Shown in pieces: positions 16,038 through 24,261 of a DNA stretch of 37,153 nucleotides. How positions within the stretch are numbered: the first letter of the stretch is position 1; each line of letters begins with the position of its first letter. Below the pieces are notes generated by a model. That model worked only from the letters and a program-made list of their open reading frames with translations, had not been told where the DNA came from and made no database searches. The position numbers and the translations under genes were made by a program. The stretch is from an uncultured Chryseobacterium sp. Its GTDB lineage: Bacteria; Bacteroidota; Bacteroidia; Flavobacteriales; Weeksellaceae. The stretch covers positions 1 to 37,153 of the forward strand of contig NZ_CAKZIK010000047.1 of the NCBI RefSeq assembly GCF_936933875.1. Reading direction: 5' to 3'.

Positions 16038-16064
16038 GACTCTTCGACTTCGCTCAGAGTGACA
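16038..16064. repeat. TTCGACTTCGCTCA repeat, copy 2
   Basis: Exact 27-base duplicate of 15558-15584, in the gap between the DoxX-type and TerB-like genes. Confidence 0.85.
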
Positions 16065-16095
16065 ATTATTGTTTTTAGACGATAAGTTTCGAGCT

Positions 16096-17175
16096 TTACT
16101 TTATGTAATCTTTTGCAGACTGTTTGTCCAAGATTTTACCGTTTTGCAAAGTTAAAACAAAAGGATTACTACGCGCAATGGTTTTAATGGCAGTTCCGTC
16201 CATCACCACATTATTAATTGTTTTAAAAGTATTCGGATTAGTTGAAACTCCAAAAATTTCGGCGTCTTTTATGGTTTTAAGCTTTGCTTCTGTTTTTGCA
16301 ATCAAATTTTGGTCTGCTTTTAAAGGAGCGTAAGAGAAAACCAGAACGGCTTTTGGGGCATGAAGAATTCTGTCCGTATAATCGTTTCCGTTGTTGTCTT
16401 CCAGTTTCAGTTTTGAAATTTCTGAAGCGTAGCCTTGTTTTACAAGTTTGGTTTCGTCTTTTCCGGTTTCGATTTTCCATGGAGAACCTTCTTCCCAATA
16501 TTTTTTATCGTTCACATAATCGTCCTGATTCACTACCAAAACTTCTCCTGTCTTTGAATTCTTCAGCGAGTAGAATGTTTTGTACTGGGAAGGATTTGCT
16601 GCAATTTTTTGCTTTTCTAAGTTTAAATCTGTTCCGATTTTATAATCACGGAAATCGATTAACGGTTCGTGCAAAATTCCGTGTGCAGTAACCGTAGTCA
16701 TTATGAAAGCGAAAACTGCCAGAGCAATTCTTTTCATCTTCAAGCCTGACAAATCATCCCAATTTTTTCGGTTTAAAAACCACAAAATAATCAAACCGAA
16801 AAGCAAAATCATATCCTTAATGAAACTTTGCCACGGCGTAAATTTTATTGCATCTCCAAAACAACCGCAATCTGTCACTTTATTGAAATACGCCGAATAG
16901 AATGTGAGGAAAGCGAAGAATACACATAGCGCAATCAAAGCAGTTAATGTAAATTTCAATCTTAATTTCAATAAAAGCATAAAACCGAGAATCAATTCCA
17001 GCGCTACGACAAAAATCGCTATTGGTAAAGCCTGTTTTTCAAGAAAAGGCATATTGAAAACGTCCGGCGCAAAATATTCTTCCAGTTTAAAGGAAAATCC
17101 CACAACATCTACTGCTTTCACAAATCCGGAAGCGATAAAAATTAGGGCGATGATAATTCGTAAAATGTTTTTCAT
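16096..17175 (-). CDS. DoxX/MauE-like membrane protein, BT_3928 family
   Basis: 359 residues. About four transmembrane helices occupy the first 150 residues (ILRIIIALIFIASGFVKAV; LPIAIFVVALELILGFML; FTLTALIALCVFFAFLTFY; FIKDMILLFGLIILWFL), with a conserved DCGCFGD loop whose cysteines suggest a redox role as in MauE/DoxX proteins. A fifth helix (IALAVFAFIMTTVTAHG) is followed by a periplasmic region of about 180 residues with a thioredoxin-like pattern (APKAVLVFSYAPL, AEIFGVSTN, ARSNPFVLTLQNGKIL) but no CxxC. The architecture is conserved in Bacteroidota; function is unknown. It is second in the presumed DUF1599-DoxX-TerB-tpiA-prmA unit. Confidence 0.85.
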   Translation of the reverse strand: MKNILRIIIALIFIASGFVKAVDVVGFSFKLEEYFAPDVFNMPFLEKQALPIAIFVVALELILGFMLLLKLRLKFTLTALIALCVFFAFLTFYSAYFNKVTDCGCFGDAIKFTPWQSFIKDMILLFGLIILWFLNRKNWDDLSGLKMKRIALAVFAFIMTTVTAHGILHEPLIDFRDYKIGTDLNLEKQKIAANPSQYKTFYSLKNSKTGEVLVVNQDDYVNDKKYWEEGSPWKIETGKDETKLVKQGYASEISKLKLEDNNGNDYTDRILHAPKAVLVFSYAPLKADQNLIAKTEAKLKTIKDAEIFGVSTNPNTFKTINNVVMDGTAIKTIARSNPFVLTLQNGKILDKQSAKDYIK

Positions 17176-17297
17176 GGTTTAGAAGCGGGAAGATGGAAGC
17201 ACGAAGTTTTCCATTCAACACCTTTAATTTTTGTTTATTTTTAATTTAATGTTATTCAGATATTCTCCAAGTTGCTACATCCAGCATCCAACATCCC

Positions 17298-17861
17298 TTA
17301 CACAAACTTCGGTTCAAATTCTTTTTCCTCGGAAAGTTTGATGAGAGAAAAAACGGCGTAGTTCAGCATGTCGAAATAATTGGCGTCCATACCTTCGGAC
17401 ACCAAAGTTTTTCCCTGATTGTCTTCAATCTGCTTCGTACGCAAAACTTTTTGGAAAATTAAATCCGTAATCGATGAAACCCTCATTTCACGCCAAGCTT
17501 CGCCGTAATCATGGTTCTTTTTCTCCATTAAAGCTTTTGCTTCTGCTGCATATTTATCGTACAGCTTCAAAATTTCGTCGCGGTTAGCATCAAAAGTATC
17601 AGAAAAACCTTTCTCGAGCTGAATTAAACCGATAATGGAATAGTTCACAATCGCCACAAAATTTTCTTCCTCGCTCTCTCCTACTTTCGAAACGCCTGAA
17701 ATCTGAAAATTTCTCAAACTTTTTACCTTGATAAAAATTTGGTCTGTAAGTGAAGGTGTTCTTAAAACCCTGAAAGAAGCGCCGTAATCCGTCAGTTTTT
17801 TACTGAACAAATCGCGGCAGTTTTTGATGATTTCGTCGAACTGTACTGATGTTTTCTGCAT
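17298..17861 (-). CDS. DUF1599 domain-containing protein
   Basis: 187 residues. It contains two copies of one helical motif: DYGASFRVLRTPSLTDQIFI (about 22-41) and DYGEAWREMRVSSITDLIFQ (about 118-137), each followed by a charged helix. This internal duplication is the hallmark of DUF1599 (also called nucleotide modification associated domain 1). The molecular role is unknown. It is the first gene of the minus-strand block and is divergent from folP, an order often kept in Bacteroidota. A consensus promoter lies 17 bases upstream. Confidence 0.9.
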   Translation of the reverse strand: MQKTSVQFDEIIKNCRDLFSKKLTDYGASFRVLRTPSLTDQIFIKVKSLRNFQISGVSKVGESEEENFVAIVNYSIIGLIQLEKGFSDTFDANRDEILKLYDKYAAEAKALMEKKNHDYGEAWREMRVSSITDLIFQKVLRTKQIEDNQGKTLVSEGMDANYFDMLNYAVFSLIKLSEEKEFEPKFV

Positions 17862-17878
17862 AACTTTTCTTAACGTTT

Positions 17879-17908
17879 CAAAGGTACTGATTTAAGGCAA
17901 AACCACAA
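17879..17908 (-). promoter_or_regulatory. Promoter of the DUF1599 operon
   Basis: Read on the minus strand: TTG (17906-17908), 19-base spacer, TACCTTTG (17879-17886), an excellent match to TTG-N17-23-TAnnTTTG. None of the downstream genes through prmA shows its own TAnnTTTG box in its gap, which supports one transcript. Confidence 0.7.
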
Positions 17909-17927
17909 AAATACACGTTCATTAAAC

Positions 17928-18046
17928 CACAAAAGTCACAAAAGAATAATGCTGTGTAAAAGTTGGACAAATTGAGCATAAGACTTTTGCTTTCTTAAAA
18001 AATGAGTAAAGTCTTATTCTTCAGAAAAACTTTTGTGCCTTTTGTG
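17928..18046. repeat. Nested fold-back element between DUF1599 gene and folP
   Basis: Outer arms 17928-17944 and 18030-18046 are complementary at 16 of 17 positions (CACAAAAGTCACAAAAG). Inner arms ATAAGACTTT (17978-17987) and AAAGTCTTAT (18008-18017) are perfectly complementary. The 119-base unit looks like a small non-coding fold-back or MITE-like repeat. Confidence 0.65.
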
Positions 18047-18070
18047 ATTCAAAGAATTTGATGGTTTTTG

Positions 18071-18078
18071 TATTTTTA
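18071..18078 (+). promoter_or_regulatory. -7-like box four bases before the folP ATG
   Basis: TATTTTTA (7 of 8 to TAnnTTTG) is followed by CAGG and ATG at 18083. The spacing implies a leaderless mRNA. CAGG also recurs, with one extra base, before ansA. Confidence 0.45.
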
Positions 18079-18082
18079 CAGG

Positions 18083-18922
18083 ATGAATGAAACTTCCTTC
18101 AATACTATGAAGTGTCGCGGAAAAATCGTAGATTTTTCCGCCCCAAAAATTATGGGAATTCTTAATCTTACTCCCGATTCTTTTTCGGACGGCGGAAAAT
18201 TCAATAGTGAAGAAAATGCATTGAAACATGCAGAAAAAATGATTTTGGAAGGTGCTGAAATTATCGACATAGGTCCACAATCCACAAGACCCGGAGCAGA
18301 ACATTTAACGGCAAACCAGGAAATCGAAAGAATCGGAAAAGTGATTTCAAAAATGAAAAAAGAATTTCCCAAAGTGCTAATTTCTGTTGATACTTTTTAT
18401 GCAGAAACTGTAAAATATTGTTTTGATGAAGGAATGGATATCATCAACGATATTTCTGGCGGACAATACGACGAAGAAATGCTTAAAACCACTGCCGAAA
18501 CCGGACTTCCCTACATTCTAATGCACGTGAATCCGTCTTACGATTCGATGCATGAAAAAAATATTCAGGAAGATATTATTCTGAACATCAACCGCTATTT
18601 TTCTGAAAAAATTGAAGTTTTAAGAAATTTCGGGGTGAAAGATATTATTCTCGACCCGGGTTTTGGTTTCGGAAAAACGGTAGAACAGCAACATCAGATG
18701 ATGGATGAACTGCAACACATCAGTTTTGGAAAATATCCGCTTTTGGTGGGGATTTCAAGAAAATCATTTATTTACAAGCCTCTAGGAAAAAATCCTTTGG
18801 ACATTGATGAAGAAACGCAGCAACTTCATCTGAAAGTTTTAGAAAAAGGAGCCAAAATTTTAAGGGTCCATGATGTGGCTTCTGCGAAGAGGACACTTGA
18901 CAAGTTTTTTAAATATATTTAA
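18083..18922 (+). CDS. folP: Dihydropteroate synthase
   Basis: 279 residues from the chosen ATG. FolP joins p-aminobenzoate to the pterin pyrophosphate in folate synthesis. Signature one is KIMGILNLTPDSFSDGGKF; signature two is GAEIIDIGPQSTRPGAE; LDPGFGFGKTVEQQ and VGISRKSFIYKPLG form the pterin and pABA pockets. A TTG five codons upstream is open, but it overlaps the -7-like box, so ATG 18083 is preferred; ATG 18107 is an alternative. It ends without an obvious adjacent terminator; the fold-back region and the hairpin at 19231 follow. Confidence 0.95.
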   Translation: MNETSFNTMKCRGKIVDFSAPKIMGILNLTPDSFSDGGKFNSEENALKHAEKMILEGAEIIDIGPQSTRPGAEHLTANQEIERIGKVISKMKKEFPKVLISVDTFYAETVKYCFDEGMDIINDISGGQYDEEMLKTTAETGLPYILMHVNPSYDSMHEKNIQEDIILNINRYFSEKIEVLRNFGVKDIILDPGFGFGKTVEQQHQMMDELQHISFGKYPLLVGISRKSFIYKPLGKNPLDIDEETQQLHLKVLEKGAKILRVHDVASAKRTLDKFFKYI

Positions 18923-19013
18923 TCAAATGCAGCTGTTGTTCGGAGCGAAAGATTCTTTCTTCTTTAGAATGACGGTGCAAAGTTTTTATCAAACTCAACA
19001 ATCGTGGTTTAAC

Positions 19014-19193
19014 GCAAAGGCGCAAAGATGTTCTACACTTATCAATACGTTTTTAAGGCGCAAAGCTTTTTTGACGTCGTCAAAAATTTAAGTCTGTATT
19101 CTTTTACTTTTAACTTGAAAAAAGCGAAGCTTTTCCTTGCGCCTTAAAAGATTTTCAGTATTAAAACAGTTTAAAAATACGTTGCGCCTTTGC
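19014..19193. repeat. Nested fold-back element after folP
   Basis: Outer arms GCAAAGGCGCAA (19014-19025) and TTGCGCCTTTGC (19182-19193) are exactly complementary. Inner arms TTTTAAGGCGCAA (19051-19063) and TTGCGCCTTAAAA (19137-19149) are also exact. The region 18923-19336 has no gene; a frame at 18870-19091 is a product of this repeat text. Organisation parallels the element at 17928-18046. Confidence 0.7.
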
Positions 19194-19230
19194 CAATAAT
19201 TCAAAACAACAAATTATTTTTCATACTTAA

Positions 19231-19267
19231 AAAACCCTTTCAGAGGTTGGAACTCTGAAAGGGTTTT
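19231..19267. terminator. Bidirectional terminator between folP and the M28 peptidase gene
   Basis: Perfect 15-bp stem AAAACCCTTTCAGAG / CTCTGAAAGGGTTTT with a 7-base loop. It lies 70 bases downstream of the minus-strand peptidase stop. Confidence 0.85.
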
Positions 19268-19336
19268 GTACTTTTAATTCAACTATGTTAAAGATTTTTG
19301 AACTTTGACAAAGTATCGGAAAAATCCATCTTAATT

Positions 19337-20806
19337 TTACCGTTCCAACTTAAATCCAGGTAAAACTTTCGGTCTTTCTTTTTCGTTGGCTACTTTCCAC
19401 GATGTTCTGTACATCCATTCCGTCATTTTGTACAACTTTTTGAAATTGATATTTTCGGATTCATCCTGCGGAGTGTGATACTGAAAATGCAGCACACTTG
19501 TAAAAAACACCGCCGGAATTCCCAATTTTGCGTACGGAAGATGATCGCTTCGGAAGTAGAAATATTCCGGATGTTCCGGCAAGTCCCAGTCTTTCAAAAA
19601 CTTAAATTTCGTGCTCTCATTGTTCGCATCCAAAGCCATTTTCACCAAATCGTCAGAATTTTTGTGCGGTAATTCTCCACCCAAAAGTGCAGCTTCATCG
19701 TTATCATTTCGTCCAATCATATCGCCGTTCAAAACAGCCACAATTTTATCTTTTGGAACTACAGGATGCGCAGCATGCCATCTTGAACCCAACAAGCCAC
19801 GTTCTTCTGCACCGTGCATCACAAAAAGAATACTGCGTTTAGAAGGTTGTTTTTTGTACGCTCTCGCCATAGCCAAAAGTGCAACACATGTACTCGCATT
19901 ATCGTCCGCTCCGTTGTAAATGGTGTCATTTTTTACGGGATGACGAATTCCGTCGTGATCCTGATGTCCACTGAGCAAAACATATTCGTTTTTCAGAACG
20001 GGGTCAGTACCTTCAATTTTCCCGATGATGTTTACGGAAGGATATTTGTACGTTTCGGTTTGAAGATTGACAGCAATTTTCGGATTGTTCTTCACCCAAC
20101 TTTCATTTTGCTTTTTAATCCAGAACACTGGAATTTGGTCCACCACTTTATCACGCATTCCTTCAATACCATAAACACCGCGCGTCATTTGAGGAAGCAC
20201 TTCCGGCCAGCTTTTTTCCGAAATTTCATCCGTGATAAAAATAATACCTTTCGCACCTAAATCGTTGGCTGATTTTAAATATTTCGAACGGATAAAGCCG
20301 GGATATCTTCTTTCAAACAAAGTCATTTCGTGGGCAATATTTTTGTCTGAAACATTTAGTGCCACGACTTTATCTTTGATATTGAATTTTTTCAAATCTT
20401 CAGGCTCCACTTTTCCTGTGTACACAATTTCAGTATTAAAATTGGCGTTCACAACGTCCGCAATGAGGATGTCTTTCCAAATTTTCAAATCTTGACTCCC
20501 AACTTTCACCGAACTTTGAGGCGTAATTTGATGACGAAACATATTAAAAAACTGAAAGAACGTTCCATTATCTCCTGCAGGTTTCATTCCTGTTTCTTCC
20601 ATTTTATTGGCCAACCACATAGAAACTTTAAGCTCGTCCAAAGTTCCGGCTTCACGTCCCCAAAATTGGTCTGCTGCGAGTTCGTACATGTCCTGCCTTA
20701 AATCCTGTTCTTTGATAGCGGAAACCAAAGGTTTTTTGTAGTTCTGCGATAAAGCAATACCCGAAACAGCAAGTGCAATTAAGGAGTAAATTTTAATTTT
20801 TTTCAT
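19337..20806 (-). CDS. M28-family metallopeptidase, exported
   Basis: 489 residues. A signal peptide (1-20, ending GIALS) is followed by an aminopeptidase fold with a protease-associated insertion (about 110-255). Dizinc-site residues are visible: His281 in SGHQDHDG, bridging Asp301 in NGADDNAS, Glu334 (base) and Glu335 in HGAEERGL, Asp362 in NGDMIG and a late His in QYHTPQDE. The enzyme probably removes N-terminal residues from peptides in the periplasm or outside the cell. The 78-residue gene upstream runs in the same direction with a 107-base gap containing a repeat, and may share its promoter. Confidence 0.93.
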   Translation of the reverse strand: MKKIKIYSLIALAVSGIALSQNYKKPLVSAIKEQDLRQDMYELAADQFWGREAGTLDELKVSMWLANKMEETGMKPAGDNGTFFQFFNMFRHQITPQSSVKVGSQDLKIWKDILIADVVNANFNTEIVYTGKVEPEDLKKFNIKDKVVALNVSDKNIAHEMTLFERRYPGFIRSKYLKSANDLGAKGIIFITDEISEKSWPEVLPQMTRGVYGIEGMRDKVVDQIPVFWIKKQNESWVKNNPKIAVNLQTETYKYPSVNIIGKIEGTDPVLKNEYVLLSGHQDHDGIRHPVKNDTIYNGADDNASTCVALLAMARAYKKQPSKRSILFVMHGAEERGLLGSRWHAAHPVVPKDKIVAVLNGDMIGRNDNDEAALLGGELPHKNSDDLVKMALDANNESTKFKFLKDWDLPEHPEYFYFRSDHLPYAKLGIPAVFFTSVLHFQYHTPQDESENINFKKLYKMTEWMYRTSWKVANEKERPKVLPGFKLER

Positions 20807-20840
20807 ATTCTTAATAATGGAATTTTTGTTTGTTATGACG

Positions 20841-20864
20841 CTTCACTTCGACTTCGCTCAGCAT
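20841..20864. repeat. TTCGACTTCGCTCA repeat, copy 3
   Basis: CTTCACTTCGACTTCGCTCA then GCAT. The core TTCGACTTCGCTCA is identical to copies at 15558 and 16038. The flanks have diverged. Confidence 0.75.
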
Positions 20865-20913
20865 AAATTTCACCTCAGCGTGACAAGGTTACTGTCGAGT
20901 TCTAAATCTGAAA

Positions 20914-21150
20914 TTAGTAGTTCTGCGCAATTTTATCTGCGTATTCTTTGGCGAAAACTTTTTGGTCTTCCTTCAATTTATCCAATGTTGTAGGCAAAAT
21001 GTAATTGAAGAGAATTTTTTCTTCATCATCCAAAAAGATAATTTCCTTTTCCTCGCCATCAATCATCTGCGAAAATATTTCCCACATTGAGGTATCTTTC
21101 TGTTTTAAAAGTTCGAAAAATTGGGATGCTTTAATCTGAATTGTTTTCAT
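20914..21150 (-). CDS. Small conserved-looking hypothetical protein
   Basis: 78 residues, acidic and helical, no signal peptide or membrane segment: helix FFELLKQKDTSMWEIFSQMI, an acidic turn (DGEEKEIIFLDDEEKI), then a second helix (LDKLKEDQKVFAKEYADKIA). Not recognised. A TACTTTTG box ends four bases before the ATG, so the gene is probably real and its mRNA leaderless. It may be co-transcribed with the M28 peptidase gene. Confidence 0.65.
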   Translation of the reverse strand: MKTIQIKASQFFELLKQKDTSMWEIFSQMIDGEEKEIIFLDDEEKILFNYILPTTLDKLKEDQKVFAKEYADKIAQNY

Positions 21151-21154
21151 GAAT

Positions 21155-21162
21155 CAAAAGTA
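21155..21162 (-). promoter_or_regulatory. -7 promoter box four bases before the 78-residue gene
   Basis: Minus strand TACTTTTG, then ATTC, then ATG. The exact TAnnTTTG match and the four-base gap repeat the leaderless pattern seen elsewhere in the window. Confidence 0.55.
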
Positions 21163-21275
21163 GAAATTTTTTGGCATGAATTGATAAAATGACCAAATAT
21201 GCTTGGAGAGCCTCAGCATGATACCGCTAATAATAACTGTTCAATGAAATCGCTGCAAATTCTTCTTTAAAAAAC

Positions 21276-21293
21276 ATTCGTGCATTCGTGGCA
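21276..21293. repeat. ATTCGTGCATTCGTGGCA dispersed repeat
   Basis: Eighteen bases identical to 10809-10826 upstream of asnB. Here it lies 38 bases before the dnaG start. Confidence 0.7.
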
Positions 21294-21330
21294 TTTTAAT
21301 TATTTTTACGCTTTCAATTCTGATTTCAGC

Positions 21331-23253
21331 ATGATTACAAAAGCCACCATCGACAAAATTTTTTCCGCAATTCGCGTGGAGGAAATCATTGGTGAATATG
21401 TTCAGCTGAAAAGAGCCGGTTCCAATTTTAAAGGTTTGAGCCCTTTTGCAGACGAAAAAACGCCAAGTTTTGTAGTTTCTCCGAGCAAACAGATTTGGAA
21501 AGATTTCTCGACCGGTAAAGGCGGAACAGCAATTTCGTTTTTAATGGAAATTGAAAATTTCACGTATCCTGAAGCGTTGCGTCACGCCGCAAAAAAATAC
21601 GCCATTGAAATTGAAGAAGACATCCGCGAACTTTCGGAAGAAGAAAAAAAATCTCAAACCGACCGTGATTTGCTCTATAAAATTCATGAAGTTGCGAACG
21701 ATTTTTTCCAGGAGCAGCTTTGGGAATCTGAGGAAGGCAGAATGATTGGACTTTCTTACTTCAAGGAGCGTGAATTGCGCGATGACATTATCAAGAAATT
21801 TCAGCTCGGTTATTCTCCGGAACAGAAAAATGCTTTTACACAAAGTGCTTTAGATAAAGGTTACGAGAAAACCATCCTCGAAAAATCCGGAATTTCTATT
21901 TTCCCTGAAAATTCTCCCAACGGAATCGACCGTTTTCGCGAACGTGTGATTTTTCCTATCCACAGTTTTTCGGGAAGAGTTTTGGGTTTTGGAGCGAGAA
22001 TTCTCAAAAATAATGTGAAGACTGCGAAATATCTTAACTCTCCTGAAACAGAAATTTACCACAAATCCAATGTTCTTTACGGTTTAAATCAAGGGAAACA
22101 GGCAATTTCGAAAAATAACCTCTGTCTTTTGGTGGAAGGTTATATGGATGTGATTTCGCTTCACCAAAGCGGAATTGAAAACGTGGTCGCAAGTTCCGGA
22201 ACAGCTTTAACCACGGAACAAATTAAACTGATAAAACGTTTAACCGAAAACGTTACGATTCTTTTCGACGGCGATAAAGCGGGAATTAAAGCGAGTTTCC
22301 GAAGTATTGATTTGCTTTTGGCGGAAGGAATGAACATTCGCGTACTTTTATTTCCTGATGGTGATGACCCGGATTCTTTCGCGAGAAAACATCCGCAGGA
22401 ATATGTAGAAAATTTTATTCAGACCGAAGCGAATGACTTCATCGATTTCAAGGCTGAAATTTTACTCAAAGAAGCTGCAAACGACCCGATAAAAAAAGCA
22501 GAAGCAATTCGTGATATCGTAAAATCGGTGGCGTTTGTTCAGAATGCACTGAAACAGGAAGTTTACCTTAAAGAAGTTTCGAATAAATTTGGGTTGAGCG
22601 AACAAAGTTTATTCAATGAACTGAATGTCCAGAAACAAATTGTTCAGCAAAATTCTCCTGCTCAAAGGCAACAACCACAGATTCAACCCAAACTTGAGGT
22701 CGTAAAGGAAGTTTTCGAAACCATCAATCCGCTCATTGTTCTTGAAGAAAAATTGGTGGAACTGATGCTGAAATACGGAGACCAAATTTTGGAGCGAAAG
22801 GACGGAGACAATCAGCCTTACCAAACTACGGTTATTGAGGAAATCGTGACTCATCTTGAAGAGGACGAATATCAAATTCAGTCTTCCATCAATGAAAAAA
22901 TTGTGGAGGAAATAAAAACCGGCATCAACGACAACGAACTGCGTTCGGGAAATTTTTTCTTAACTTTCATGGACGAAGAAATTTCGGGAAAAGTTGCAGA
23001 TGCTTTGATGGAACCTTACGAGAACAGCAATTGGGGGAAACACAATATTTTTTTCAGCTCCGAAAAAGAATTGGTTCCGAAAATTGTAAGTGATGTGATG
23101 ACGCGACACAAAAGGGAATTTACGGTAAAACTCATCAACGATTTAAAAAATAGTCTTGCCGAAGATGCCGACAATACAGAAAATTACGAAAAAATTCTTC
23201 TTCTTACCCGCCTGAAAAACAGTATTGATGAAGAACTGCACCGTATTTTGTGA
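21331..23253 (+). CDS. dnaG: DNA primase with a degenerate zinc finger
   Basis: 640 residues. DnaG makes RNA primers at the replication fork. The N-terminal CHC2-type fold is present (VQLKRAGSNFKGLSPFADEK), but all four zinc ligands are replaced: Ser37, Ala40, Asp58 and Thr61 stand where the family normally has Cys, His, Cys and Cys. The TOPRIM core is intact, with Glu in LLVEGYMDVISL (about 269) and Asp-x-Asp in ILFDGDKAGIK (about 312-314). A Gln/Pro-rich linker (about 440-455) leads to the helicase-binding C-terminus. The frame is open 17 codons upstream, but MITKATIDKIF is the family start. TATTTTTA at 21301-21308 may be its -7 box. Confidence 0.95.
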   Translation: MITKATIDKIFSAIRVEEIIGEYVQLKRAGSNFKGLSPFADEKTPSFVVSPSKQIWKDFSTGKGGTAISFLMEIENFTYPEALRHAAKKYAIEIEEDIRELSEEEKKSQTDRDLLYKIHEVANDFFQEQLWESEEGRMIGLSYFKERELRDDIIKKFQLGYSPEQKNAFTQSALDKGYEKTILEKSGISIFPENSPNGIDRFRERVIFPIHSFSGRVLGFGARILKNNVKTAKYLNSPETEIYHKSNVLYGLNQGKQAISKNNLCLLVEGYMDVISLHQSGIENVVASSGTALTTEQIKLIKRLTENVTILFDGDKAGIKASFRSIDLLLAEGMNIRVLLFPDGDDPDSFARKHPQEYVENFIQTEANDFIDFKAEILLKEAANDPIKKAEAIRDIVKSVAFVQNALKQEVYLKEVSNKFGLSEQSLFNELNVQKQIVQQNSPAQRQQPQIQPKLEVVKEVFETINPLIVLEEKLVELMLKYGDQILERKDGDNQPYQTTVIEEIVTHLEEDEYQIQSSINEKIVEEIKTGINDNELRSGNFFLTFMDEEISGKVADALMEPYENSNWGKHNIFFSSEKELVPKIVSDVMTRHKREFTVKLINDLKNSLAEDADNTENYEKILLLTRLKNSIDEELHRIL

Positions 23254-23262
23254 CAAATTGGC

Positions 23263-23270
23263 TAAATTTG
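23263..23270 (+). promoter_or_regulatory. -7 promoter box for clpP
   Basis: TAAATTTG, exact TAnnTTTG, directly after the dnaG stop and 64 bases before the clpP ATG. No properly spaced TTG was found. Confidence 0.5.
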
Positions 23271-23334
23271 AAAGAGGAACGGTTTTTGTGAAATTGCTAC
23301 CGTTAAAATTTTAGACTTTAAACAAAGTAACAAT

Positions 23335-24015
23335 ATGGATATTAAAAAAGAATTCAGAGATTTCTCTGTAAAACACTTAGGAAACAGTGGTCTTGCAACC
23401 GACCAATATATGGGAACTTTCAACCCAACCAATTTGACGCCTTATATTATGGAGGAAAGACGTCTTAATGTAGCACAAATGGACGTTTTCTCTCGTCTGA
23501 TGATGGACAGAATTATTTTCCTCGGAACAGGAATCGACGACCATGTTGCGAATATTGTAACGGCTCAGCTTTTATTTTTGGAAAGCGCGGATGCTTCGAA
23601 AGACATTCAAATCTACATCAACTCTCCTGGTGGAAGTGTGTATGCAGGTTTAGGAATTTACGATACAATGCAAATTATTCGTCCTGATGTTGCCACAATT
23701 TGTACAGGAATGGCGGCTTCAATGGGTGCAGTTCTGCTAGTTGCAGGAGAAAAAGGAAAACGTTCTGCGTTGAAACACTCAAGAGTGATGATTCACCAAC
23801 CTTCGGGAGGAGCACAAGGTGTAGCTTCCGACATGGAGATTAATTTAAGAGAAATGCTGAAACTGAAAAAAGAACTGTACGATATTATCTCGCTTCACTC
23901 CGGACAAACGTACGAATGGGTTGAAAAAGCTTCCGACAGAGATTATTGGATGACTTCCACCGAAGCAAAAGAATTCGGAATGGTTGACGAAGTTTTGGAA
24001 AGAAAGAAAGATTAG
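23335..24015 (+). CDS. clpP: ATP-dependent Clp protease proteolytic subunit
   Basis: 226 residues, the serine peptidase that forms the double-heptamer chamber used with ClpX or ClpA/C. Catalytic Ser129 is in TGMAASMGAVLL, His154 in RVMIHQPSGG, with the third-residue Asp in the DRDYWM region. The oxyanion segment SPGGSVYAG is intact. The N-terminal extension of about 30 residues before LTPYIMEERR is as expected for a processed propeptide or axial loop. It is monocistronic, followed by a strong terminator. No clpX gene follows, as it does in many other phyla. Confidence 0.97.
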   Translation: MDIKKEFRDFSVKHLGNSGLATDQYMGTFNPTNLTPYIMEERRLNVAQMDVFSRLMMDRIIFLGTGIDDHVANIVTAQLLFLESADASKDIQIYINSPGGSVYAGLGIYDTMQIIRPDVATICTGMAASMGAVLLVAGEKGKRSALKHSRVMIHQPSGGAQGVASDMEINLREMLKLKKELYDIISLHSGQTYEWVEKASDRDYWMTSTEAKEFGMVDEVLERKKD

Positions 24016-24033
24016 AAAATCTTTTAGCAATAT

Positions 24034-24060
24034 AAAAGCCGCAAAATTTTTGCGGCTTTT
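24034..24060. terminator. Terminator between clpP and tRNA-Ser
   Basis: 12-bp stem AAAAGCCGCAAA / TTTGCGGCTTTT with a 3-base loop and T-run, starting 19 bases after the clpP stop. The tRNA on the minus strand ends eight bases beyond it, so it can terminate both. Confidence 0.88.
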
Positions 24061-24067
24061 ATTTATG

Positions 24068-24154
24068 CAGAGAGGAAGGGATTCGAACCCTCGATACAGT
24101 TACCCGTATACTAACTTTCCAGGCTAGCTCCTTCAACCACTCGGACACCTCTCT
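24068..24154 (-). tRNA. tRNA-Ser (anticodon GGA)
   Basis: 87 bases on the minus strand. The acceptor stem AGAGAGG pairs with CCTCTCT, followed by discriminator G; CCA is not encoded. The anticodon arm CTAGC-CTGGAAA-GTTAG carries GGA at positions 34-36, reading UCC/UCU. A long variable arm (TATACGGGTAACTGTATC) and T arm GAGGG-TTCGAAT-CCCTT are as expected of class II tRNA-Ser. Confidence 0.96.
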
Positions 24155-24261
24155 AATTAGGTTTGCAAAACTAATGTATTTTCCTGAAAACTGAAAATCC
24201 ATTTTCAAAAATTTTCAACACGAAAAAATCTGCCCAATCCGCAAAATCTGCGAGAAAAAAT

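Noticed and set aside
18870..19091. 73-codon plus-strand frame after folP
   Set aside because: It overlaps the folP end in another frame and then runs through fold-back repeat sequence.
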